Assembly (NCBI GenBank): GCA_963756975.1
Contig: CAVWPS010000001.1
Coordinates: 682,001 to 746,000, forward strand
Direction: 5' to 3'
DNA from: CAVRQM01 sp963756975
GTDB lineage: Bacteria > Pseudomonadota > Alphaproteobacteria > Acetobacterales > Acetobacteraceae
Length of the DNA: 64,000 nt
Shown here: piece after piece, positions 47,525-57,824 of the stretch
Numbering within the stretch: position 1 is the stretch's first letter
Layout of the letters: each line of letters begins with the position of its first letter
Position numbers and translations under genes: made by a program
Notes under the pieces: model-generated
The model's input: the letters and a program-made list of their open reading frames with translations, nothing else
Told to the model about the DNA's origin: nothing
Databases searched by the model: none

Positions 47525-48673
47525 TCACTGTCTGGTGAGGCGCGTCCACATGTCGCGCGCGACGTCGCTGCCCGGCGCGTTGGCCGCGCGCGGGTCCATG
47601 ACGTCGACGCCCAAATCCTGGAAGAACACCAGACGCCGCGGCCTCATGACGCGGATCACCTCCATCATCGCGTCCGCGTCGCGCATGCGCGGGTTGAAGA
47701 ACGGGCTCACCGCTTCCAGCCCGATCTGGCCGCCGGCCGCCTGATAGCCCTGCAACTCCTCCATGACGAGGTGGACCGGGTTCCTCGGGTCGCGCACCGC
47801 GTCGAGCGTTGCGGTCTGCAAGCCGTCGAACGCGAAGAACACGTTGTGCGCGCGCAGTCCGTCGATGATGCGTTGGACGCGGGCCTTCATCGCCGCGTCG
47901 CCGAGGCGCGCGATGCCGGACAGGCGGCCGATGTCGAACTCGATCTGGGTTCGGCGGAACGCGTCGTAGAACGGCTGCACCGCACGCTCGGTGTACGTCA
48001 CCCATTCCGCTTCGTTGTAGTTGGCCATGGGATGATTGAGGTTGCCGACCGAGTTGTTGTCCTCGCCCCCCATGCCGGTCGCGATCCGCCATTGCGCGAT
48101 GGTCGGGTTGCCGTCGTAACGGGCGGCAAGGCGGTGGGCGAGTTCGGCACCGAGGGCGACGAACCGCTCATCGCGAAAGTCCGGGTAGATCGCGTTGACA
48201 TCGGGCTCGCCGATCGCGCCCAGAACGCGGGTCTGATGGTGGAACGTGGACACCCGCCGCATGACCCAGTCCGGCGTCGGCGTCCGCAGCGGATCGGTCT
48301 CGCCGTTCGCGCGGTACTCGAACCCGAAGGTCGCGACCGACATGATGACCTTCTTGCCGCGCCTGCCCCAATAGTCGAGCGCCTGATCGATCAGCGAATA
48401 ATCGTAGGTGTTGGGGCCGGTCGAAATCGTGTCCCAGAAAAAGCCGAGCGCGACACCCGCCGCTTCCGGCGGCAGCATGACTTCGGTCGTGATCTGCGCG
48501 AGATCGAGCGCCATGCTGCTGATCGGCCGGCGTCCGCTCGGCCATTTGTGCGCGGGCGGATACAGGAACACCGGCACCAGCGTGGACAGGGCGCGCGCGA
48601 CGTTGGCGCGGAGTGCCAGCGCACCGGCGGCGGCTCCGCCGATGAAGGCGCGACGGGATAGATTGAGCGACAT
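47525..48673 (-). CDS. Tat-exported TIM-barrel protein, glycoside-hydrolase-like
   Basis: 382 residues. NLSRRAFIGGAAAGALALRA is a twin-arginine signal. The mature part alternates strands and helices with GFFWDTISTGPNTYDYSLID, KKVIMSVATFGFEY, WRIATGMGGEDNNS and VFFAFDGLQTATLD, a layout resembling clan GH-A hydrolases such as GH42. GEDNNS and EELQGYQAAGG might hold the catalytic acids, but I cannot confirm them. The start is 3 bases after the hutU stop, so it is part of the hut transcription unit, an unusual partner. Function is unknown. Confidence 0.6.
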   Translation of the reverse strand: MSLNLSRRAFIGGAAAGALALRANVARALSTLVPVFLYPPAHKWPSGRRPISSMALDLAQITTEVMLPPEAAGVALGFFWDTISTGPNTYDYSLIDQALDYWGRRGKKVIMSVATFGFEYRANGETDPLRTPTPDWVMRRVSTFHHQTRVLGAIGEPDVNAIYPDFRDERFVALGAELAHRLAARYDGNPTIAQWRIATGMGGEDNNSVGNLNHPMANYNEAEWVTYTERAVQPFYDAFRRTQIEFDIGRLSGIARLGDAAMKARVQRIIDGLRAHNVFFAFDGLQTATLDAVRDPRNPVHLVMEELQGYQAAGGQIGLEAVSPFFNPRMRDADAMMEVIRVMRPRRLVFFQDLGVDVMDPRAANAPGSDVARDMWTRLTRQ

Positions 48674-48676
48674 CGA

Positions 48677-50351
48677 TCAGCTCTCCGACAAGGACGGCAA
48701 GTTCAGATTTTTTTCGCGCGCGCAGTCGATCGCGCTCGCGTAGCCCGCGTCGGCATGCCGCATCACGCCGGTCGCGGGGTCGTTCCACAAAACGCGAGCA
48801 ATCTTTCTCGCGGCGGCGTCGGTGCCGTCGGCGACGATCACCATTCCCGCGTGCTGCGAGAAGCCCATGCCGACGCCGCCGCCGTGATGCAGGCTGACCC
48901 AGGTCGCACCGGACGCCGTGTTCAGCAGGGCGTTCAGCAACGGCCAGTCGGACACGGCGTCCGATCCGTCCAGCATCGCCTCCGTCTCGCGGTTCGGGCT
49001 GGCGACGCTGCCGCTGTCCAGATGGTCGCGCCCGATCACGATCGGCGCCTTGAGTTCGCCCGTGCGAACCATCTCGTTGAACGCGAGGCCGAGGCGGTCG
49101 CGCTGGCCGAGCCCGACCCAGCAGATGCGTGCGGGCAGGCCCTGAAACTTGATCCGCTCGGCCGCCATGTCGAGCCAGCGGTGCAGATGGGGATCGTCGG
49201 GGATCAGCTCGCGAACCTTCGCGTCGGTCGCGTAGATGTCGGCCGGGTCGCCGGACAGGGCGGCCCAGCGGAACGGGCCGACGCCGCGGCAGAACAGCGG
49301 CCGGATATACGCGGGCACGAAACCGGGAAAGTCGAAGGCATCGGCCAGACCTTCGTCTTTGGCGACCTGGCGGATGTTGTTGCCGTAGTCGAGCGTCGGC
49401 ACGCCCGCGCGGTGGAACGCCAGCATCGCCGCGACATGATCGCGCATCGACGCCTTGGCCGCCGCCTCCACGCTCGCCGGATCGGATTCTTGCGCGCGCG
49501 CCCAACGATCCATGCTCCAGCCGGCGGGCAGATAGCCGTTCAGCGGATCGTGCGCCGAGGTTTGATCCGTCACGACATCCGGCCGGACGCCGCGCCGCAC
49601 CAGTTCCGGGAAAATCTCCGCCGCGTTGCCGAGCAGGCCAATGCCGGTCGGCGTGTGGGTCGCGCACGCCTCGTCGATCCAGCGCAGCGCCTCGTCGAGG
49701 TTATCCGTCTGGCGGTCGAGATACCCGGTCCGCATCCGCATATCGATCCGGCTCGGCTGGCATTCGACGGCGAGCATCGAGGCACCGGCCATCGTCGCCG
49801 CCAGCGGCTGCGCGCCGCCCATGCCGCCCAGGCCACCGGTCAGGATCCATTTGCCCGACAGGGAGCCGTTGTAATGCTGGCGCCCGACCTCGACGAAGGT
49901 TTCGTATGTGCCCTGCACGATCCCCTGCGCTGCCGATGTAAATCCAGCTGCCCGCGGTCATCTGCCCGTACATCATGAGCCCGCGCCGATCGAGCTCATG
50001 GAAATGTTTCCAGGTCGCCCAGTGCGGCACCAGATTGCTGTTGGCGAGCAGCACGCGCGGCGCGTCGGCGTGGGTGCGGAATACGCCGACCGGCTTGCCG
50101 GATTGGATCAGCAGCGTCTCCTCGTCGCCGAGTTCGCGTAAGGAGGCGACGATGCGGTCGAACGCCTCCCAGTTGCGCGCCGCGCGGCCGATACCGCCGT
50201 AGACGACCAGCGCCTCCGGCCGCTCGGCCACGTCCGGGTCGAGGTTGTTCATCAGCATCCGCAACGCGGCTTCCTGCTGCCATCCCTTGCAGGTCAGTTC
50301 GGTGCCGTGCGGTGCCCGGATGACACGCTGGTTGTCGAGACGGTCGCTCAT
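48677..50351 (-). CDS. hutU: Urocanate hydratase, one frameshift
   Basis: The ATG at 50351 overlaps the hutI stop. The N-terminal frame reads RVIRAPHGTELTCKGWQQEA and MYGQMTAGSWIYIGS; one extra base near 49930 then shifts to QGIVQGTYETF, continuing GGLGGMGGAQPLAATMAGAS, DQTSAHDPLNGYLPAGW, FCRGVGPFRWAALSGDP and SLHHGGGVGMGFSQHAGMVI, the NAD-binding and active-site signatures. Corrected length is 557 residues, normal for HutU. The enzyme converts urocanate to imidazolonepropionate using tightly bound NAD. The break is a single-base event and is most likely a sequence error. Confidence 0.93.
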
Positions 50352-51563
50352 GCACGCTCCAACGATACGATGCGGCCGCCGCGAATGGCGGCGGCGAGGC
50401 GGTTCTGGCCGATGGCGTAGATCAGTTCGGCGGGGTGCGGGACCGCCCACAGGCACAGATCGCCGCGCAGGCCGGGCGCGATGGTGCCGCGATCGGCGAG
50501 ACCGAGGGCGGCGGCGGCGTTGCGGGTGAAGCCGGCAAGCGACTCTTCGGGCGTGAGGCGGAACAGGGTGCAGGCCATGTTCATCGTCAGCAGCGGCGAG
50601 GCGATCGGCGAGGAGCCGGGATTGAGGTCGGTCGCGATCGCGATTGTCACACCGGCGGCGCGGAGGGCGGCGACCGGCGGGGCCTGGCGTTCCCGCAGCA
50701 CGTAAAAGGCGCCGGGCAGCAGCACGGCGACCGTACCCGCGCGCGCCATCGCCGCAACACCCGTGCTCGTCGAGGTATTCGAGGTGGTCGCACGATAATG
50801 CGCCGTGCCCGGCGGCCATCGCGGCACCGCCGAGATTCGAAAGCTGTTCGGCGTGCAGCTTCAACGGGAAGTTCAGCGCCCGCGCAGCGGTGAACAGGCG
50901 GTCGATCTGGGCGACGCTGAACGCGATGCCCTCGCAGAACCCGTCGACGGCATCGGCCAGCCCGACAGCGCGCGGCAAAACGTCGGAAATGATGCTGTCG
51001 ATGTAGTCGTCTGCCGAAAGCTCCGGCGGGATCGCGTGCGCGGCGAGCAACGTCGTCCGCACGTCCACGTCTCGCATCGTGCCGAGCGCTCGTGCGGCGA
51101 AAAGCATCCGCAACTCGCCCTCGGTCTCGAGCGCATAGCCGGATTTGATTTCGACCGTCGTCACACCCTCGGCCAGCAGCGCGTCGAGGCGCGGCAGGCT
51201 GGCCGCGACCAGTCCCGCCTCGTCCAGCGCCCTTGTCGCGCGGACGGTGGACAGGATGCCGCCGCCTTCGCGCGCGATCTCCTCGTAGCCGGCGCCGAGC
51301 AGCCGCCGCTCCCACTCGCGTGCGCGGGAGCCGCCGTAGATCAGGTGCGTGTGGCAGTCGATCAGGCCGGGTGTGATCAGGCCGCCCTGCCCGTCCAGCA
51401 CCGGCGCGTCGTGGCGGGGCGCATCGGCGCGCGGCCCGGCCCAGGCGATGCGGCCGGCGCGGATCAGCACGGCCCCGTCCGCGATCAGCCCATACGGCTC
51501 CAGACCCGGCCGCATCGTCGCGATCGCGGCGTTGGTGACGAACAGGTCGGTATCCTCGCGCAT
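50348..51563 (-). CDS. hutI: Imidazolonepropionase, one frameshift
   Basis: The ATG at 51563 gives MREDTDLFVTNAAIATMRPG. The amidohydrolase metal motif DCHTHLIYGGSRAREWERRL is present, then EIKSGYALETEGELRML and LHAEQLSNLGGAAMAA. Near 50760 one extra base shifts the frame at DEHG|VAAMARAGTVAVLLPG, after which IATDLNPGSSP and GDLCLWAVPHPAEL complete the enzyme, about 404 residues. It hydrolyses imidazolonepropionate to N-formimino-glutamate. It is the first gene of the operon, divergent from the amino-acid binding protein; hutH is not in the window. Confidence 0.92.
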
Positions 51564-51575
51564 GGCCGGGACACT

Positions 51576-51615
51576 GTGACGCCCGGCCGCACCGGGCAAC
51601 CCCGCTTGGCGTCAC
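51576..51615. promoter_or_regulatory. Inverted repeat in the hutI / binding-protein divergent region
   Basis: GTGACGCC (51576-51583) and GGCGTCAC (51608-51615) are perfect 8-bp inverted arms separated by 24 bases, in the 101-base gap between divergent hutI and the amino-acid binding-protein gene. A position between two divergent, functionally related genes suits a shared operator, for example of a HutC-type repressor, though no such gene is nearby. Spacing is wide for a single dimer site. Confidence 0.35.
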
Positions 51616-51664
51616 GGCCCCACGGGTGCACGCTGCCGTATCGATTTGTCACAGGAGCTTCGCC

Positions 51665-52498
51665 ATGACCGACCTGCTGTCCACACGCCGCCGCCTGCTG
51701 GCCGGCGCCGGCCTCGCGACCCTGATCCCGTTCCTGCCGCGCACCGCCCGCGCCGACGCCCTGGCCGACGTGAAGGCGCGCGGCGAGCTCGTGTGCGCGA
51801 CCGAGATGGAGTTCCCGCCGTTCGATTTCCTGGTGGACGACGTCTACACCGGGGTCGACCGCGACCTGATCGACGCGATCGGGGCCGATATGGGCGTAAA
51901 GGTCAAATACATCGACCTGCCGTGGACGAGCGTGCTGCCGGGACTGGATGCCGGCAAGTTCGACCTGTGCATCGCCCCCGTGACGGTCACGGCCGAGCGG
52001 CTGAAGCGCTACACGTTCACCGTCCCGATCGCGGACGCGACGGCGGCGGTGATGAAGCGGGCGGACGATGCCTCGATCACCAAGCCCGAGGATCTGGCCG
52101 GCAAGACCGTCGGCGGCCAGAAGGGCACCGCGCAGGTGGCGCAGCTGAAAGCGTTCGGCGCGACGCTGAGCAAGCCGATCGAGGTGCGCGAGTATCTGGA
52201 CAACAACCAGAGCTACGCGGACCTCGCGGCCGGGCGGCTGGATGCGTCGGTCAACTCGCTGCCGAACCTCGCGTACGCGGCGAGCAAGCGGAAGGACACG
52301 TTCGCGGTGGTGCTCCCCGCGTTCGGCAAGCCGACGTATTTCAGCTGGGTCGCGCGCAAGGAGGATACGGCGCTGGCCGATGCGATCAGCGCCGTGCTGG
52401 TGAAAATGCAGGATGACGGGCGGCTCGGGAAAATCCAGACGAAGTGGTTCGGGCAGGCCCAGGCGCTGCCGAAGACGGTGCCTGCGCCGACGGTCTGA
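51665..52498 (+). CDS. Amino-acid ABC transporter substrate-binding protein
   Basis: 277 residues from the ATG at 51665 with AGGAG 9 bases upstream. STRRRLLAGAGLATLIPFL is a twin-arginine-like signal ending about residue 30. The mature part is an SBP_bac_3 fold: GELVCATEMEFPPFDFLVDD, DLIDAIGADMGVKVKYIDLP, FDLCIAPVTVTAERL and VGGQKGTAQVAQLK. Being divergent from hutI, histidine or a related amino acid is a likely ligand. Its partner permease and ATPase genes lie 1.5 kb further on, separated by an insert. Confidence 0.87.
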   Translation: MTDLLSTRRRLLAGAGLATLIPFLPRTARADALADVKARGELVCATEMEFPPFDFLVDDVYTGVDRDLIDAIGADMGVKVKYIDLPWTSVLPGLDAGKFDLCIAPVTVTAERLKRYTFTVPIADATAAVMKRADDASITKPEDLAGKTVGGQKGTAQVAQLKAFGATLSKPIEVREYLDNNQSYADLAAGRLDASVNSLPNLAYAASKRKDTFAVVLPAFGKPTYFSWVARKEDTALADAISAVLVKMQDDGRLGKIQTKWFGQAQALPKTVPAPTV

Positions 52499-52544
52499 GG
52501 ATGGCGATCCAGGAGCGCGAGAACCGGTGTCTGCCGCGCCTGGA

Positions 52545-52650
52545 TCGCCGCGTCGCAAGTGGTCCTCTCGATGACGCGTCCATTAGACCGGCTGGGCTCC
52601 CTAGCCGGCTTTCGGGATCGCGATCGCGAGGAGCGCTTGCGACGCGGCGA
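52545..52650. repeat. Long imperfect inverted repeat at the edge of the low-G+C insert
   Basis: The segment TCGCCGCGTCGCAAG at 52545-52559 and onward is complementary, with mismatches, to CTTGCGACGCGGCGA at 52636-52650, and the tip contains CCGGCT (52588-52593) against AGCCGG (52603-52608). The whole would fold as a hairpin of about 105 bases. It sits 46 bases after the binding-protein stop and just before the low-G+C genes. It could be a terminator or a repeat element. Confidence 0.6.
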
Positions 52651-52690
52651 ACCAGAGGCGGCGAACTCGGAGCCTCTGATTGGGAGGCTT

Positions 52691-52996
52691 TCAACTCACG
52701 ACGTAACCAGGCACCAAATCATGCAGATCGACTAACTTGTTGAGCACTTCCAATCGTTCCCTCGCGCGTACGTTCACCTCAGGATTTTCTTCGACGGCCC
52801 TGCCAAACCAATACTTTGCCGCGGCCAGTTCGCCCAAAGCTTCGTAGCACTCCCCGAGCCGGTCTCCTAAATAGCCCCCGTCAAGTGACGGGTCGCCGTC
52901 CGCCATCAAGAAATAGATTCTGATTGCCTTTGGATACTCGCCCGCGTCTATGAAAGTCTGGGCAGCCCTTTCAAGCAGATTGAAGTCGTACCTCAT
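52691..52996 (-). CDS. Small TPR-repeat protein in the insert
   Basis: 101 residues. AAQTFIDAGEYPKAIRIYFL and LGDRLGECYEALGELAAAKY, then WFGRAVEENPEVNVRARERL form about two tetratricopeptide repeats, a protein-protein interaction fold. No signal peptide is seen. The ATG overlaps the stop of the 64-residue gene upstream. Codon use and base content are visibly less G+C-rich than in the flanking genes, consistent with recent acquisition. Function is unknown. Confidence 0.65.
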   Translation of the reverse strand: MRYDFNLLERAAQTFIDAGEYPKAIRIYFLMADGDPSLDGGYLGDRLGECYEALGELAAAKYWFGRAVEENPEVNVRARERLEVLNKLVDLHDLVPGYVVS

Positions 52997-53187
52997 GGTC
53001 TGTGCAGGCCGCGGCTACCAGCATGCCTTTCAACCACTTCCACGATTGTTCGATCTTCCGTTACGCCCTTCGCTGAAATTGTTTTCAGCACAGTGCGCTT
53101 CGTTCGCCGCTGCACAACCCCCGCCAGATCCGTGTCGAATGTGACTTCGATCGTTCCGATGACTTTTTCGGTCGAGCGTGAACGCAT
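52993..53187 (-). CDS. Small unknown protein in the insert
   Basis: 64 residues from the ATG at 53187, four bases after the stop of the upstream gene, and ending with a 4-base overlap into the TPR gene. It reads RSRSTEKVIGTIEVTFDTDL then VVQRRTKRTVLKTISAKGVT, mostly beta-like and basic. I do not recognise a family. The overlaps on both sides are the main reason to accept it as a gene. Confidence 0.5.
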   Translation of the reverse strand: MRSRSTEKVIGTIEVTFDTDLAGVVQRRTKRTVLKTISAKGVTEDRTIVEVVERHAGSRGLHRP

Positions 53188-53191
53188 CGCG

Positions 53192-53902
53192 TCACTTAGC
53201 GTCAGAGTTCTCGTTCGCGACTTCGGCGTCGACAACGTCGGATTGAGCTTGCTCTCGACGTAACTGCTCCGGATCGACCGGAGCCGTCCCGGTGAACACA
53301 TAGTCGCTGGAATCGGTCGGCATTCTTATCAGTATCATTGGCCCCAAAGCTTCTCTATCCGTATAGGAGGTGCCATCGTGAAGATTGGCAAACCTGAGAT
53401 CATATTGTTCCACAACGCTGATCATGGATTGCGGATCGCATTCGATCTTGAAAACGTTCCACGTGACATAGGAGTGACCGCACACCGCTTGTGGTAGTCC
53501 GGCTTTGACCAACCAAGCATTCAGGCGTGCTTCCAGCTCCGGACCGTTAAGCAACTGAAACTGCCCCTGGGCTTTCCTAAGAACTCGAACTGGAAACTGC
53601 CAAATGCGGGCACGGTCTTGTTCCTTGGCCCAGGCAGGAAGATCGTATTCAATCTCTAAGTCATCGCCACGCAATCCAGTCACGCGTTCTACCAACGCGT
53701 CTCGGTCAGTGGAGCTTCCAGTCGATCGGTCACTACCCTTCCATGAAGACTCGACATCTCGTAGTATCGTCGCCGTCGTTCCTATGTGTTCGATGCCAGT
53801 CGACTGGTCCGCGTGGCAGACAGTCGAAGGCAACACCGCTACCAACATGCTCATCATAGTTCCGATGACCATTGATTCTAACGATCGGATCTCGGACGGC
53901 AT
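53192..53902 (-). CDS. Periplasmic protein of unknown function in the insert
   Basis: 236 residues from the ATG at 53902, supported by a strong AGGAGG. A Sec signal (MVIGTMMSMLVAVLPSTVCH) ends near residue 32. The mature part contains DLEIEYDLPAWAKEQDRARI, WQFPVRVLRKAQGQFQLLNG, two Cys residues (AVCGHSY and KIECDP) that could form a disulfide, and a C-terminal acidic tail. I cannot place it in a family. It is first in a three-gene, minus-strand operon that interrupts the plus-strand amino-acid importer. The DNA here is much less G+C-rich than the neighbours (about 48% over 53341-53460 by hand count). Confidence 0.65.
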   Translation of the reverse strand: MPSEIRSLESMVIGTMMSMLVAVLPSTVCHADQSTGIEHIGTTATILRDVESSWKGSDRSTGSSTDRDALVERVTGLRGDDLEIEYDLPAWAKEQDRARIWQFPVRVLRKAQGQFQLLNGPELEARLNAWLVKAGLPQAVCGHSYVTWNVFKIECDPQSMISVVEQYDLRFANLHDGTSYTDREALGPMILIRMPTDSSDYVFTGTAPVDPEQLRREQAQSDVVDAEVANENSDAK

Positions 53903-54041
53903 CGAACCTCCTGTCTCTGACCGAATTATATCCGGAAGGCGGTCAACGGCACATAGCGATTTACGGTGCCACAAACTCAAGTCTGGGAGCATTCGCCGGC
54001 ATCGCATCGACACGGGGCCGGACTGTCTGCAACGGTGACGC

Positions 54042-54680
54042 ATGCCCTTCTCCGCCGCAGCCGAGGCCCTGCCCTACCTCCTCCGCGCCGCCGGCACGAC
54101 GCTGTGGGTGTCGGCGGCGGGGATGGCGCTGGGACAGGTGCTGGGCGCCGGCGTATGCCTGCTCAGGCGGGGGCGGTTCGACCGGCTCGGCGCGATCTAC
54201 GTCAGCTTTTTCCGGGGCGTGCCGCTGCTGGTGCAGTTGCTGCTCGTCTACTATTTCCTCCCGCGCGCCGGCATCAATGTGCCGCCGCTGGTCGCCGCCA
54301 TCGCCACACTCGGGCTCGCGTCGGGGGCCTACGTATCGGAGATCTTTCGCGGCGCGCTGCGGGCGGTGCCGCCGGGACAGGTGGAGGCGGCGGTGACGCT
54401 CGGCTTTTCCGTGCTGTCCGTGTGGCGGCGGGTGCTGCTGCCGCAGGCGGCCCGGATCGCGCTGCCGTCGCTGGTGAACGAGCTTATCCTGTTGCTCAAA
54501 GCGTCGTCGCTGATTTCGACCGTGGGTGTCACCGAACTCACGCGGTCGAGCCACTCGTACGCCGCGTCCACCTACCGGCCGCTCGAAATCTACGCGACGG
54601 CGGGGCTGATCTACCTCGTCATGACGCTGGCCATCGCGGGGGCCGGGCAGCTCGCGGAACGGGCGATGCGGACCGCATGA
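54042..54680 (+). CDS. Amino-acid ABC transporter permease (HisQ-like)
   Basis: 212 residues with five or so spans. The GTTLWVSAAGMALGQVLGAG start, SFFRGVPLLVQLLLVYYFLP and the EAA loop EAAVTLGFSVLSVWRRVLLP identify a HisM/HisQ-type polar amino-acid permease. The stop overlaps the next permease gene by four bases. No strong ribosome-binding site is visible; the insert just upstream may have replaced the original leader. Confidence 0.87.
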   Translation: MPFSAAAEALPYLLRAAGTTLWVSAAGMALGQVLGAGVCLLRRGRFDRLGAIYVSFFRGVPLLVQLLLVYYFLPRAGINVPPLVAAIATLGLASGAYVSEIFRGALRAVPPGQVEAAVTLGFSVLSVWRRVLLPQAARIALPSLVNELILLLKASSLISTVGVTELTRSSHSYAASTYRPLEIYATAGLIYLVMTLAIAGAGQLAERAMRTA

Positions 54681-55329
54681 GCGACATGGCGCTGCTGCTG
54701 CACTACGGCCCGTCGCTGCTCGAGGGCGCCGGCGTGACACTGCTGTGCTGGGCCGCCGGGACCGTGCTGGCACTCGCACTCGGGCTGCTGATCGCGGCCG
54801 GGCGCGAACTGCCGATCCCGCCGTTGCGCTGGCTGTTGCGCGGCTTGGTCGAGATCGTGCGCGGCGTGCCGTTCCTGGTGCAGCTCTACCTGCTCTACGA
54901 CGGCGGCCCGGCGCTCGGGCTGCGGCTGTCCGCCGTGGCGTCCGGCATCATCGCACTCGGCGTCTACGGCAGCGCCTACTATGCCGAAATCTTTCGCGCC
55001 GGGTTCGCGGCGGTTCCGGCCGGACAGATCGAGGCGGCGGTCGCGACCGGCATGACGGCGAGCCAAATCATGCGCAGAGTGCGGCTGCCGGCGATGGCTG
55101 TCGCGATCGCCCCGCCGCTGGTCAACATGACGATCATCTTGAGCAAGGAGACGGTGGTGCTGTCGATCATCACCGTGCCGGAGCTGATGTATCAGGCGCA
55201 GACGATGGCGAGCGAGACGTTCGCCTCGTTCGAGACGATTCTGGCCCTCGCCGTGCTGTACTGGGCGATGGTCGAGGGCTTCTCCCGCCTCGGCCGCGCG
55301 GGCGAACGGCGCATGACGGCGTATCTGGC

Positions 55330-55333
<4 letters not shown>
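54677..55333 (+). CDS. Amino-acid ABC transporter permease (HisM-like)
   Basis: 218 residues. YGPSLLEGAGVTLLCWAAGT, EIVRGVPFLVQLYLLYDGGP and EAAVATGMTASQIMRRVRLP are the permease motifs of the HisM/HisQ family. It pairs with the preceding permease to form the heterodimeric pore. It overlaps the ATPase gene by four bases. Confidence 0.88.
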
Positions 55334-56099
<766 letters not shown>

Positions 56100-56100
<1 letters not shown>

Positions 56101-57032
56101 TGCTGCGCGTCGTCGATGCCGCCGCGACCCGCGCGGGACTGCCGTTCGACGCCCTGATCCAGGCGCTCCGCAACGCGTTCGCGGCCGGGGCGACGACGCC
56201 GCTTCGCCATCGCCACGCGCTGGATGAGCCCGGGGCGTCGCTGCTGCTGATGCCCGCCTGGGACGGGACGAGTGCGATGGGGGTCAAGATCGTGACCGTC
56301 GTGCCGACCAATGGCGCGCGCGGGCTGAACGCGGTCAGCTCCACTTACCTGCTGTGCGACGGGCTGACCGGGCGGCATCTGGCGGTGATCGACGGCAACG
56401 AGCTGACCGCGCGCCGCACCGCCGCCGCCTCGGCACTCGCGGGCGATTTCCTGGCGCGGCACGATGCACGGCGGCTGCTGATCGTGGGATCGGGCCATGT
56501 CGCCCGTCTGCTGCCGCAGGCGTGGGCTGCGGTGCGGCCGATCGACCGGGTGGATGTCTGGAACGTCCGGCCGGCCGGGGCCGAAAGCCTGGCCGCGACG
56601 CTGCGCCATGACGGGATCGAGGCGGAGGTGGCCGAGCGACCTGGCCGAGGCGGTCGAGTGCGGCCGACATCGTCTCGTGCGCCACACTCGCGACGGAGCC
56701 GCTGATCCGGGGCGCGTGGCTGCGGCCGGGCACGCATGTCGACCTGATCGGCGGCTATCTGCCGACCATGCGCGAGGCCGACGACGCGACGATCCGGCGC
56801 GCCCGCATCTTCGCCGACACGCCGGCCGCGTGGGTCGAGGGCGGCGATCTGACCCAGCCGCTGGCGGCGGGCGTGATCGGGCTCGCCGACATTTTGGGGA
56901 CACTCGAAGGGCCTGTGCCGGGGCACGGTGGCCGGGCGGGGGACGGCGGACGAGATCACGCTGTTCAAGTCGGTCGGCAGCGCCATCGAGGATCTGGCCG
57001 CCGCGCGGCTGCTGTTCAGCGCGGCCGGCTGA
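56100..57032 (+). CDS. Ornithine cyclodeaminase/mu-crystallin family protein, three frameshifts
   Basis: The ATG overlaps the ATPase stop. The first frame gives MGVKIVTVVPTNGARGLNAV, VIDGNELTARRTAAASALAG and the NAD site LLIVGSGHVARLLPQAW. One extra base near 56636, 56662 and 56930 moves the frame each time, through DLAEAVEC, then ADIVSCATLATEPLIRGAWL and GGYLPTMREADDATIRRARI, and finally ADEITLFKSVGSAIEDLAAA to the stop at 57030-57032. Corrected length is about 309 residues, normal for the family. These enzymes cyclise ornithine to proline or act as ketimine reductases. Three breaks in 300 bases may indicate real decay rather than error. Confidence 0.75.
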
Positions 57033-57738
57033 GCCACGCCCAGATGGGTGCGGCGATCAGAGCCAGCACGACCGCCGCCGGGCCGATACCGGGAACACCG
57101 GCGGGGACGCCGCGCCCGACAAAGACGAAGCCGATCGCGGTGAGCGCGAACGCGATGGCGGCGGCGCCCAGCAGCGGCCACGCGACCGCCGGCAGGGTCA
57201 GCCGCCAGAGCCGGCCGAGCGGGGCGACGCCGAGCCCGGCCAGCGCCCTCGCCTGCGCCGGGTCGACATGGCGGGCATACGCCTCCACCCGCGCGGACAG
57301 CATCGGCAGCCACAGCAGCGTCGCCGCCATGCGCGGACCGATCGGGTGGATCGCCGCCCAGCCGCCCGCCAGAGCGTCCGGCGCGGTTCCGATCAGCAGC
57401 ACGGCCGCCAGCGCGACCACGAACGCCAGCGCCCAGGCGGGCACGGCCAGCAACGCGCGCCCGAGCCAGGCCAGACCGGGCGGCAGCACGGAAAACGCGA
57501 GCCCGCACGGCAGAGCCGCCGCCATGGCGGCGACCACGGCGACGGCCGCCGCTTCGATGGCGAGCTGGCCCGCGCGCGCCGCCTCGGGCGTGATGGCGGG
57601 CACGTGCCGGAGCCGCGCGACGACGCCCGAGACCGTCTCCGGGAGATCCGGCAGGGTCGCCGCGACCAGGCCGAGCACGGCCACCCCGAGTGCCGCCACC
57701 ACCAAAGTCGCCGCCGCCAACCCGCCTCGATCGCGCAA
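57016..57738 (-). CDS. Multi-span membrane protein resembling an ABC permease
   Basis: About 240 residues from a TTG at 57738, preceded by GGGAG. Hydrophobic spans alternate with short loops: LAAATLVVAALGVAVLGLVA, VPAWALAFVVALAAVLLIGT and a final FALTAIGFVFVGRGVPAGVP. The region ARALAGLGVAPLGRLWRLTL, with small residues and a helix-Pro end, resembles the EAA loop of phosphonate-type permeases. No ATPase or binding protein is adjacent on this strand, so it is orphaned. The gene end overlaps the 3' end of the opposite OCD gene by 17 bases. Confidence 0.55.
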   Translation of the reverse strand: MRDRGGLAAATLVVAALGVAVLGLVAATLPDLPETVSGVVARLRHVPAITPEAARAGQLAIEAAAVAVVAAMAAALPCGLAFSVLPPGLAWLGRALLAVPAWALAFVVALAAVLLIGTAPDALAGGWAAIHPIGPRMAATLLWLPMLSARVEAYARHVDPAQARALAGLGVAPLGRLWRLTLPAVAWPLLGAAAIAFALTAIGFVFVGRGVPAGVPGIGPAAVVLALIAAPIWAWLSRPR

Positions 57739-57824
57739 AACCGTCTCCCTCGTCGCGCCCCCGTCGTAGACGCACGCCACCCGTGCCGCTACACGCGGAA
57801 CAAGGTTGGGGAGCGGCGAACAGC

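Noticed and set aside
52499..52690. Short coding frames on both strands after the binding-protein gene
   Set aside because: The sequence is dominated by a long inverted repeat; translations are Arg/Ser-rich and symmetric, as expected of repeat DNA.
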